Source: Marchantia polymorpha subsp. ruderalis (Eukaryota > Streptophyta > Marchantiopsida > Marchantiales > Marchantiaceae). From it: a stretch of 64,000 nucleotides of DNA. Shown here one piece after another: positions 22,991-33,003 of the stretch (positions within the stretch are counted from its first letter, which is position 1; the number at the start of each line of letters is the position of its first letter). The translations under genes were made by a program, and so were the position numbers. The stretch is from NCBI GenBank assembly GCA_037833965.1, contig AP031354.1:14796001-14860000 (forward strand), written 5' to 3'. The notes under the pieces are model-generated. The model saw only the letters and a program-made list of their open reading frames with translations. It ran no database searches and was not told where the DNA came from.

Positions 22991-24230
22991 TATTTACCAT
23001 TTACCATTAGCATAAAGTCGAAGATGAGTGCGGGATCTTCCTCCTTCGATATGGAATGATCTGAGTCTCGTGTCTCCCGTTTATCGTCTTCAACCTTAGT
23101 TTTATCATATCCTTACTCAGTCCAAAACACAAAAAAACCACTGAGGCCTACTGTCTTCGTCATGTGTCGTCCGACTGTCCTTCATAGACCGTCCCTCACC
23201 TAGCTACACAAAGTTATTTAACTCTATCACCCATTCAGGTAAAGTGGGCCACTCTCGGATTGCATTTTGTTATTCTTTCAAACTAAAGCTGCGAAGTGCT
23301 TCACCGGCCGCGATCAGACTCTGTTCAGAATTAGAATCAGACTTGCCCGTATCTTTGAGATTTCCAATATGTACCATTGGTGTCATACAATCAGTCATTT
23401 GTCTGTTTTATTTTCTCACCTCCATCGGGGAATTTCGTGTGTCAGCCAGCCTACAGAAGTGGTTCAAACCTTGCAAAGCCTTCAAGAGACTGAAAACTTA
23501 GACGAGACATTGCAGTCGCTAAACCTAAAGAACTAAAATAATCGCTCCATGCCAAGATGAATAAAGTCGATGCTTCAGGTCCAGGATATGCTTGCAGCAC
23601 AAATAGCTAGTCCTTGACAACGGTGTTCTTTGCAGAGTGAACAATGTGGACATCAGAAGAACCTACGTTCTTGTGGAAGGAGAAACATGGGTTTCACCAC
23701 ACTATGTAAAAGTTCTACGAATCTCTCACTCGGCGTATCGAAGGGCTTCAGATGTTCAGATTTTCAGATTAACCTTCCGTTCACGCTGTATATTCGAAGG
23801 ACTCGCCAAAATTACTACAGAGCGGACCTTTGTCGGTTCTCTATCAAAGAGGACCGACAAAGGTTACTCCTTCCCCAGATCATCTCTCTTCGCTCAAGCT
23901 TATGAGATTCCCGGACACAAGAAGCCCGTACTGAGGGGTGACTCTTCGTCACCTCCATTCCGCTCGTAATCTGGTGGGCCACTGCAAACCGTACGGCTCC
24001 TTGAGCACTAAGAAATCTGTTTCTCAAACTCCTTATCCTGAAAAGGATGCTACTTCCCATTGATTGTCTTGTTCAAGCCTAGCGAACAAATCTCATCAAC
24101 AACCCCTACGCCCTTCTCCACCTCGTAGCTCAAATTACAACTTCCAAAGGTCTCAGGCTCTCAAGACCAGCTGGTTACTGTTTGTATAGAGTGACATAGA
24201 ATTAGTGCGTACTGTGTTTGGTGCATGCAC
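22991..24230. other. 1240-bp segment between the 175-bp repeats
   Basis: No gene is supported. A 110-codon frame (23637-23969) and an 81-codon minus frame (23815-24060) cross a perfect hairpin, so they are probably not host genes. The style of the 23.7-24.1 kb part (balanced GC, a GAGCCGTACGG motif on the minus strand) reminded me of organellar group II intron DNA, but I could not confirm it. Confidence 0.35.
23826..23864. other. 17-bp stem hairpin
   Basis: ACCTTTGTCGGT pairs perfectly with ACCGACAAAGGT, and the stem extends by TCTCT/AGAGG (one G-T pair) around the 5-base loop ATCAA. It lies inside the segment bounded by the 175-bp repeats. Confidence 0.75.
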
Positions 24231-24405
24231 TTGCCGAGTAAGTGCTCTCGTCACCTCTCGGTTGGATTACAAGGATTGTTGATAGACAAGGTCTCTCAGC
24301 AACTAAATCATACTGAAGTTCAACATACATGCCATAAAATCAGTTTCGCTGCTATTAGGCGACTTTTTGCTTCTTTATGCAAACGAATTGACTCCACTGT
24401 ATGAG
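24231..24405 (+). repeat. 175-bp perfect direct repeat, copy 2
   Basis: The second copy of 22816-22990, same orientation, 1415 bases downstream. The perfect match implies a recent duplication, gene conversion or strong constraint. Confidence 0.9.
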
Positions 24406-24660
24406 ATGGCATTGTACTCAATGGTTTCTCCTTACAACACTGTCATCTCACTGTTGTGGCTCATAGCCGGAACTAATATTTCGATGCAATGATGCAAAAT
24501 GTACCATGCCAGTGCTAAAACTGCACCGGTCCCTTCGCTGTGGCACAGAATATTATGGTGATGATGAAAGTTACAGTTATAAACTGTTGGACTCAACACC
24601 CAACCAAACACGGCCAAACGCCACGTTTCATTTGACTTTGTTAACTTCGTTATGAAACGT

Positions 24661-24692
24661 TCAGGTACAGAAACGATCGTTTCTGTACCTGA
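24661..24692. repeat. 32-bp perfect palindrome
   Basis: The 16-base half TCAGGTACAGAAACGA is followed immediately by its exact reverse complement, with no spacer. Such a site could extrude as a cruciform or bind a dimeric protein. No gene start adjoins it. Confidence 0.9.
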
Positions 24693-26001
24693 CTACCGAC
24701 GGCGTGAAACTTTGTCCTGCGACACGTCACGGCTACAAAGTTTTCTGTTGGATCTTCGCAGGCGACCCAGGCACCTCTAATTTTCTCCCGAGCTTGAGCA
24801 AGAACCATTTTTCTTATCTGGAGAACGTGGTCGTTGGGCAGATGAAGTTTGCAAGCACGATGGAGCACTGATACTGATACTCCTGCAAGACAGAGACTTA
24901 TTCTGGCGTCCTTGCGACAAACTTGTTACATTTATCATATGTGGGATTTGGAGCTGCTTCTCCGAGAGTTGCCAGATGCTTTTTGAGTCTTGACCCATTT
25001 TTTAATACTCTCCCGATGGCATGGCAGGGACGCTGACAATCGAAGGAGATCCGCCTGGAGGCTCAAGCTCTATAAGTGCATGCACTAGGTTAGAGTCGCG
25101 ACGTGGAACATGGAACGAATATCAAATTATGTGATGCCGTGCGGATATTGCCTTCTAAATCCTCCCGTGCTGGTGTGGCCCGTGCAGTTCTCTTGTGGAG
25201 AGTTCATTCCTTCGGAACCAAACTGACCCGTCGTTCCAAAGTCTGTTCTGCCACACCTCACACCCAAAATACAAATAACTGTTTCTGAAGCTCACATTAA
25301 GCAGCTTCAGCACCTTCCGTCCCAGAGTCTGATTTCACCGTAAGATTGCCTAAAGGTTTGATTTGAGAGTTGGTGAGGAATATGTAGTCCACCATACTTG
25401 TTCCTGTGCAAACGATTCTTACCTGCACTGTATCGATGTACTGCTCAGCAACACCAAAACCTGTCTTCACAAATGTTTCGCCCAGGCAGCTAGTTGTAGG
25501 TCTTGATAGCCGCAGGCCTGGGAAGTGTTCACGTAGGCTAGTCCAAGTGCAGGACACCGGGGAAAATCAATTATAAATCAGTAGATTGCTTCAAAGAAGA
25601 CGATAAATTTGATGTCGTATTATACTACTGAACATGGGTCCTCAGTCAACACCTGTTGTGCCAGCAGTTTTCTTGAACGCTGGAAAGCTGAAGTGTTTCT
25701 TTCGTCCTTGGGGCCGTGTATTCCTGTCATTATCCTGCTTATCCAAGCTTGCTTTCCCTTTCAATCGAATGTCAATGCTTGGGGCAGTTGGCTGTGAAGG
25801 AGAGAGGGGCACGTGAAATGACCTCATATTTTTCAGTAGCCTGCATCACTCAAACGGAAGATCAGATTCCATTGGACCGGATTGACATGTGCGTCGACCA
25901 CCTCGGCCGTTTTTTATCTTGAAGATTCTGCTTGCGCTCGTCACGACATCCCTCCGAGCTTTGAATAGGGCGGATTCTTGCTCCTCTTCCTCCATGTAAG
26001 C

Positions 26002-26034
26002 TTATGACTACGTTTGGATGAAACGTAGTCATAA
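26002..26034. repeat. 14-bp perfect inverted repeat with 5-base loop
   Basis: TTATGACTACGTTT, loop GGATG, then AAACGTAGTCATAA. The arms contain TACGT cores. It is a short hairpin with no adjoining gene. Confidence 0.85.
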
Positions 26035-26582
26035 ATTGTGTAGAAATTCTTTATGACCTACTCACGGGCGAGTTCTGATCAAACCATAAGGATCAAACCT
26101 GCCCCACCTGTATCCCCTGTGCTGTGGCCGGTTGGCATGTGACCTCTAGAGCTGCTCGTGCCTGAAGGATTTGATTCGAGACGTAGTGTGAGGATGCACC
26201 CGCTGGCTAAACGGACAGAAAGATTCCAGTGGTGCACGCAGTTTGAAAATATTTAGCCTGAGTTTGGGTGCTTAAGTTATGACTGGCATGACATTAAAGT
26301 GGAGTCGAGCCTCAAAGTGGAGTCAATAATCTACAATCCTTCAGAGCGATCCACATCGAGATGCTGCAATTTGAATTGTGCGTCCCATGGATGCCTGCCT
26401 GCTTGCCTTACTGCCTGTATCCATGCAGGCGAGCACACATTGAAAAGGTGACTTGAGTCATCTGAATTGTGTTTCGAAGAATAAACTTCCCTAAATCTGA
26501 ATTCAAGAAAACTTTTACCAAAAAGTGCACGAGAAGATTGAAGTTAAGTAATTGTCGTAAGGATTAGTGAACTTTCAAGTTG

Positions 26583-26656
26583 GTCTTACTCTTATTCGCA
26601 GAAGACAAAGCACAAAGTAGTCTTACTCTTATTCGCAGAAGACAAAGCACAAAGTA
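26583..26656 (+). repeat. 37-bp unit repeated twice in tandem
   Basis: Units 26583-26619 and 26620-26656 are identical (GTCTTACTCTTATTCGCAG...CAAAGTA). 37 is not a multiple of three, so the duplication shifts any frame crossing it and argues against a coding role. Confidence 0.9.
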
Positions 26657-27045
26657 TAGAGCAGAATTGCGTGGTGCGAGAACCATCCAGCATGTGAGGA
26701 TGGAATTAATAGAGTCACGGCTACGATGACATAGGCACCCACAAGCATAGGCACCGACAAGTATGAGCAAGATCAGAATTTCGAGTGAGCTTTGTTGAAA
26801 ACTGTTGCAAACCTGAATTGGATAGGGTATCTTCTCCACATGCCACATAGACTAAATCCTCTAACTATGCTCAACGTCGTGCAGACTCCGATGGATCGTA
26901 CACACCCTCTCCCAATTATGGTCAACTAGATCGGGAATGTAGAAATGAATGAGTATTTCTTCTTTTCACTTCAAGTCAACTTGCATGCTAATGCTCAGAG
27001 ATCATATATGTATATAATAATAATTCGACATACCGTAGTCATATA

Positions 27046-27118
27046 GGGGGTGTAGCTCACATGGTAGAGCGATCGCTTTGCATGCGATAGGCACGGGGAT
27101 CGATACCCCGCACCTCCA
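27046..27118 (+). tRNA. tRNA-Ala (anticodon TGC)
   Basis: A 73-nt intronless cloverleaf. The acceptor GGGGGTG pairs with CACCTCC and includes the G3-U70 pair that marks alanine tRNAs, with discriminator A73. The D arm is GCTC/GAGC, the anticodon stem ATCGC/GCGAT with loop TTTGCAT, and the T arm CGGGG/CCCCG. CCA is not encoded, as in nuclear genes. Two oddities: the T loop is ATCGATA where TTCGATC is usual, so T54 is lost and the internal B-box promoter is altered. Position 27-43 is A-T where I recall C-G, a paired change. A TTTT terminator lies at 27149-27152. The fold is intact but the promoter may be weak. Confidence 0.9.
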
Positions 27119-27664
27119 CGTTCGTTCTGTACACATTCATAGGGATTGTTTTGTTAGCGTACTCAATCAGAGAACAGAACATAACTCTGCCATAACTACT
27201 CAGAAGCAGAGAAAGTAAAATATCTGGGAAGATCCCATCAAGTGGATGATGCAGTGGAAATACATTATACCAAAAATGGCATGATAGTGTTCTACCCGTG
27301 AACAAGAGTGATAAATCACTGTGTCTCAGGTGGTGTCTCCTCTGTGGTAAACATGCAAATAATTAGAATGATAGCACTACAATCCAACCACATCTGCAAA
27401 GCAAAAAACAAATTAGTCAAGAAAAAACCTACCATGGGGCCAAGAAAACTAACTAGTCTCCTCGTGACAAATCACTATGTCTCCAGCCGCATCTGTGACG
27501 TCTACTACATGCAGTAAGGGTATTATTACCCATATAGTCCATGTATGAAGTTATTGTACATTTGAAGTGGATAGCGAAAAATATAAACAAATTCCTACAA
27601 TCCAAAACTTCAACGGAAACCGGGGGCTAGGCCCCGAATGTAAATACCGTCATCCAAAAGGAAA
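27119..27664. other. AT-rich stretch after the tRNA
   Basis: No gene is supported. It contains the left arm of a 21-bp inverted repeat (27465-27485) and a weaker relative of it at about 27310-27326 (GATAAATCACTGTGTCTC). Confidence 0.4.
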
Positions 27665-27857
27665 TGTTGTGTAATGTATTAAAACTAGTTGTATATAAGC
27701 ATCCTTAGGGAAGTGTGATACCAGGCGAGATGTAGACTCTGAATGTCATGGAAAAGGGAAAGTACACCTTTTGCTTAAGAGAGATGAAGCCCTTTCTTAG
27801 CATTTGGAGCAGCAACGCATGCATCTTAGCGACACATGGAGACATAGTGATTTGTCA
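27465..27857. repeat. Inverted repeat, 21-bp arms 351 bp apart
   Basis: TGACAAATCACTATGTCTCCA at 27465-27485 has its exact reverse complement at 27837-27857. Similarity outside the 21 bases is weak (a CTCC match after a short gap). A decayed foldback element is possible. Confidence 0.6.
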
Positions 27858-28077
27858 GGAGATAAATGTCTAACATTCTCCTTTTAGCCTTTGCTTTGTA
27901 ATAATATCGGATATGGCTATTTATGACACTTTCTATTCCATGCAACTATTATTTCCTCCTTTCCCGAGTACCTTATTTGATTCGGGGTTCTTTGAACTGA
28001 ATGTTGCAATAAAGACTCGTTTCGATTCATGAAATGAGTTGATACACTTACTCTAAAAGCTGAGCTATGAAACATAT
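27665..28077 (+). repeat. LTR-like stretch (possible solo LTR)
   Basis: A purine run AAAAGGAAA stands right before TGTTGTGTAATG (27665). A TATATAA follows at 27692-27698 and AATAAA at 28008-28013, the order expected of U3 and R in a retrotransposon LTR. The right end is a guess at a CA dinucleotide. No partner copy or internal region was found in the window, so this rests on layout alone. Confidence 0.25.
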
Positions 28078-31000
28078 TGCTATGGTCATACATCTTTAAC
28101 CCAAGTGTATCTGAGGCGTGACATTGCAGCTTCCTCGACGTTGTATTTCCTTCTTAACTATTTTGCAGATTTTGTTGGCATGCTAAGTCATGTCGCAGCG
28201 TTGAGGTCACCTCAGAATTGGACAGCTCAAATCATCTTCCCGATGTATTATTGTTCCTTCCCACTCACTCTTCATCTGTACACCTACAAATGTTCACATA
28301 GAGTATATTTCATGTATGTGTTCAAGTATAAATTCAGAGCAGCGTCCAAAACTTCTCTTAGTGACTAGCTGTCTTTTGTACAAAGGTCACAAATACTCAA
28401 TGTCAATGCCTTCCTGATAAAAAAATGCGTATACCAGGAAGACATGCCCTGCCAATTGGAGCAACATAAGGTAACCTGAGTAGCCTAGTCGTCGGTTCTG
28501 CGTTGCTCGAAAGCTCTTCTGAAATCGTATTATTTAAGGTAATAATATTCAGGTCTGATCATACTGGTTTGAAGCAAACAGCATGACCTCCGCAGCAAAC
28601 GCAGACTCTACTGATTATTACATGCGCAGAGACCAATTCAACATTCCGCAGTTAGATGGTTTGACGATTGCAATCATATGAACGAATGCATGGAGTGCCG
28701 CTTAGGTACCAAGGTATCCTACTATTTGAAATCTTCCTCAATGCTTGAGATATTTATTTCCATCTCCTATTTGTCATACACAAAGCCCTCGCTTAGTCCT
28801 CCAGGAAGGATGGGTCGGTCTTACTGGCCTTCAAACCTCCTGCAGTCCGATCTTCAAAAAATTAACTTCCTCTTAGATGCCCGAGCCAGGATTTGCTGTT
28901 GAAACCTGGTCTGAGGTTTGAGGTGACTTTGCAAACCAGCACTCGTCACCTTAAAACTATCCATCGATGCATACGACTGTCATGATTCCTCGATATCCGA
29001 ACGTCAGTCTTAATTGAATCAAACACGGTTTGACTGCATATGATGTGAATCATATTTGCGGAGCTCTCGTGCTTCGTGAATTGAATAAGCGTGTGGCTTC
29101 AACTCACTGTTACCAGAACTTATGGAGGTATGTTTGACCTTACATCACCTAACATTTACAAATATAGTGTTGACTCTGAAAGTTCTAAGATGCTGGCTAC
29201 ATCAAATGTTGTGCTCAATATTTCTCGTTGGTTCATTGACCCAACTTTCCTGCCCTATGACTCCACACACCTCATCCCTCCTTTGTAAATACATGAGTTG
29301 AAACAAAAAGCTTTGTGTGGACGTGAACTTGTTCCTCCTCCCTCGTGTTGTTACTGCAGTCATCCGTTGTCTTCAATCCTCAAACTAATTCTTCCGGTGT
29401 TTCCAAAGCATTGGAATCAAATGAATTTTCACTCATTGGCACACAGACTAGCATACACGACATAACACTGCAATTCATTCCAAGCTCTCTTTCGGTGAAT
29501 TCTAAATCTTTGGCATTCCATTCTTGAGAAGAGAAAGTCTTCCACGTATTCATGGATAGAAATTAGATATTCAAGTGAAACTCACTCTCTAAATCCTAGT
29601 GTTACAATAGTAGATCATGTTTGATCATTTGTCTTTGGTAAAAAAACAAAATTTAAACTTAGATCCATTGATTCTTCTGTGAAATTAAAACGTGTTCATA
29701 AAATGTCATACAAGTTGTACTTTCTATCACTTATAAAAATATATTTTGTACTTCATGTGTTTATATTGCAAATACATGTATCACTACCAAACTAATGAGC
29801 ACTAGTGATCACATCTATGGCTTTGTTACAAGCCGAGACATTTTTGTACATGGTAGAAAGCATTGCAAATTAAGATACAATTTCGTCAGTTTCAGAGGGA
29901 GACCAACTACAATCAAGACAAAACTTCTGTTGGATAATAATGTGGTTGATATCACGACCTTTAGATATTACCAATTCAAAAGTATATACGGATGAACAGT
30001 CCAGATCATTATTTGATCCGCGTTCATCTTGCAATGCTACGTAGTTCATAAATCCATCAACAATGTCAAATTTTAAAAACGCAACGTTGCAAAGAAGTAC
30101 TTTTGAATTTTTTCACTGAGATTGTTGATTGTAGTCAGAGAAGAAACCCAAGATCTTCAATGAAGCCAATGATGTCATTTTAGAAAACAAAAGTAATTGT
30201 TGCGAATGACATAACTGAATTCGTCCACATTTTCAAAGTTGGAATTGCGAATTGCACTGATCTTGAGTAGTAACCCACCAACTGGTAGTTCAACATGTGT
30301 TTGTTCTCGGCTAAGCGTCAATCGATGACCTTAGAGTCGCATCACCATTGTATGTATAGCACTTGTGATGCTTCTTGTGACAGCATTTAGATTGCATCAG
30401 TATCACTTTAGGTTGAGATGCACGCCAAAAAGAGCTAATTGAAATTTCAAAATAATGAGCAGTAATTTTGTGACAATGATCATCGAACAGCTTGTGACAC
30501 TAAACATGGTGTGATATCTAGTCGTCAATGTTTTGAGACAAGTTGATTTCATCTTGGAAATAAACTTTTTGTTAAAGTAGGTGCAAAATCATATATACTA
30601 GTGTTGTATACCATGCACCACCATTCAACTTCAAATATGCATACTGCACGAGAATTGTCCAATTGATGGAGAATATATCACACATGAATGAATACTTCCA
30701 GTGAACATTATTGAAAACGTGTGATAACACCTACGATATGACTTGTCACGTTTTGAGTTCCTTATGAAAATGCATCAATTGATTGATTTCTCTAGATGAG
30801 AGAAAATACATCAAATAATTTACACATAATTTCGAATTGTGACAAACTAGTATGAGATCTGTAAAATGGAATTAATATAAGATGCAAATTGTAAAGCTCA
30901 CGTCACCAAACAAAACAAGCACGAATATCTATGTATGAAGTACACATGCAAGTTGAGGCATCCAGCACGATTGAGAATGCCCACACCATGCATAAGATAT

Positions 31001-31284
31001 TAGAAATGATATGAAAATTGGCACTGCATTGGAAGTGTATATATGTAGCAATTTTCAAATAATACATACCTTCTAGCTTGGAGATCGTGGCAACTTACTT
31101 TGTTGCCTGTAGCGCTATCGCTGTATACCTGAAACTACCAATGTCAATGTACTTTTTTGCAAGTTGATATGCCACTGGAGTTTTTGATAATCATAAAATA
31201 GTGAACGGTGTGAATATATAGCGTGAATATGACTATTGCGGTATCATAGGTTTGGACTTCAAAATCTATAGTATCCCATAACAT
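28078..31284. other. AT-rich region, no gene seen
   Basis: No frame with a recognisable domain on either strand. The right part may be decayed transposon, since it adjoins the BED/hAT fragment and continues downstream of it on the same strand. Confidence 0.4.
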
Positions 31285-31704
31285 TTATCCGATGATGATC
31301 TCAACTATAACTTTGTCAATGGTGTAGGTTACATGGTTGGCATCTCTGCCCAAATGTAATAGGATTGTGTTCACAAAGTGTACCTCAATGTCAAAGTAAA
31401 TCAGCTTTCTTTCTGTAGAGAATGGTTGATACTCTTCGCAACGAATTGGATGTTTGCTTTTGAGATGAATGAGGTAATTCTCAAGACAAAACGTTGGACC
31501 AAACGTCTTCTTTGTGATAGTTTTCTGACATTTGGCATCTATTTTGCTCTCACGACCAAATGCTGTATAAAATCCGCATGTAACTGCAATGACACCACTT
31601 ATGGCAGCATGTCGTTTTGAAATGTAAAGACCATATTCTTGGTGATGCGATGAATTGGAATGTGTCATGCGCGTGAGCATCGCGTTTGATAGTTTTCCAA
31701 CCAT
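31285..31704 (-). pseudogene. hAT-type transposase fragment with BED-like finger
   Basis: The 139-codon minus frame contains CLENYLIHLKSKHP, the HxxxH half of a BED zinc finger. Upstream is AKCQKTITKK, where the second Cys of the expected CX2C is missing. Downstream comes ANHVTYTIDKVIVEIII, resembling the helix after the BED domain in hAT transposases (TxAIAxMI). A stop follows, and no catalytic or dimerisation domain is readable further left. This is an old N-terminal remnant. The match is by motif only. Confidence 0.45.
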
Positions 31705-32242
31705 TTGGAAAAATTTTGTTTGGAAATTACTAAAAAAATAATTTTGAAATTATATATTCTGGATGTTTGAAATTAGAAATAAAAAACATCTATTTTTAAA
31801 GTGATTAATGTAAAGAGTCATGATCATGATTGATCTTTATATAAAATCATCATTCTGAGTTGTAGTACATTATAAAAAAATTTCAATAAATTAATAACAT
31901 ATGTAATATATGAATTGGTATTTATACATGTTTGATTAGCAATCTAAATAATTCTTTACATAGTTAATTTTTGAATAATGTTTTTGATATGACTAAAAGA
32001 AATTATAACATAGTTATGAAATGATTTTCAAAATTAATGTAAAACAGAAAATTTTTTCTTTTATTAAATTGAACAAAATTGATTGATATTTCAACAATAA
32101 AAATTTCTATGATGATAAATTTCATCTTAATTTATATTTTCGCAATTTATTAATTTAAATTTTTTATTCTAATCATATGATGAATCATAATCCAATATCA
32201 AGCTGTGAATGATGTATCGCTTCATGTTAATTAGTCACGAAA

Positions 32243-32692
32243 CTATACAAAAATGTCAATGTCAATGATTGAAATTTCATCATGACGATATAGTAAGAGT
32301 CTAAATCTTACAGGAATAATCTGAAAGGTTTTAAGTAGCACGCGATACACTGGAAATGTTAACTGGATTCGTACACGAATTGAATGCAAAATGTATCCAG
32401 CTATACGACGGAATGACGAGGAACCGGTACCGCGAACTAGAGAACCGAAAGTACTACTCCGTACAGGGAAATCGCAGCAATTGATTCGCGAGGGAGGGGG
32501 AGCGTTCCCGCGCAAAGAGGAAGGGCTTCTTCGAATGAAATGGTCGAACTTATTGCTAGCTATTGTAGCGGACTTCGCATCCCAGCAGTCTGCCGGTGGA
32601 ATCACGATATGGGCCGGTCTATGCTTTGACCAATCCTTGTTGCATTCATCCAGAAGGCTGCGCACGCTCACAGTTTCACGCTTCGATTCCAT
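32243..32692 (-). CDS. Unrecognised ORF divergent from POLD3
   Basis: An ATG at 32692 opens a 149-codon frame on the minus strand, 311 bases from the POLD3 ATG on the other strand. The first about 100 codons (MESKRETVSVRSLLDECNKD...) lie in DNA of balanced composition, while the last 50 run into AT-rich sequence and become hydrophobic/basic, as when a frame reads past a real exon end. A first exon with its remainder unrecognised to the left, or a gene fragment, is possible. No known domain seen. Confidence 0.3.
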   Translation of the reverse strand: MESKRETVSVRSLLDECNKDWSKHRPAHIVIPPADCWDAKSATIASNKFDHFIRRSPSSLRGNAPPPSRINCCDFPVRSSTFGSLVRGTGSSSFRRIAGYILHSIRVRIQLTFPVYRVLLKTFQIIPVRFRLLLYRHDEISIIDIDIFV

Positions 32693-33003
32693 CGTTTACT
32701 TTCTCCGCCGAGTGTGATGGAGAATTACGAATCGTCGGTCCGATGTAGAGATCGTCGAATGGCCTTCTGCCTTGTGAGCTTGGAAAGTTTGGTCTGTTGG
32801 AGGCTCGTAGGACGAGATCTGAATTTGTTGCTCAGTAGAGAGGTGACAAGTCGGGGTTTTGCTCTTAGTTGGTGAAGATCGTTTTTTCTTCTGATGGTAT
32901 CTGGAGTGTTGAGAAGCGGGAGTTTTGGGACTTGCCGGTTGGAGCAGACTGGGCAGTAAGAAGTATTCATTCGTACCTTTGCTCACGAAGTCAGGGTTCA
33001 AAG

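Larger units (their letters stand above)
24693..27045. other. Intergenic region with weak exon-like pieces
   Basis: On the minus strand, 25557-25297 is open. Its reading VAEQYIDTVQ is followed by a good donor (CAG|GTAAGAATC), and 24868-24693 is open behind TCTTGCAG. These could be exons of an unrecognised minus-strand gene, but I could not link them in a consistent frame or name a family. Otherwise nothing is supported. Confidence 0.25.

Noticed and set aside
22816..24405. Calling the 175-bp repeats LTRs of a small element (TRIM/LARD)
   Set aside because: They have no TG...CA ends, target duplication, primer site or polypurine tract.
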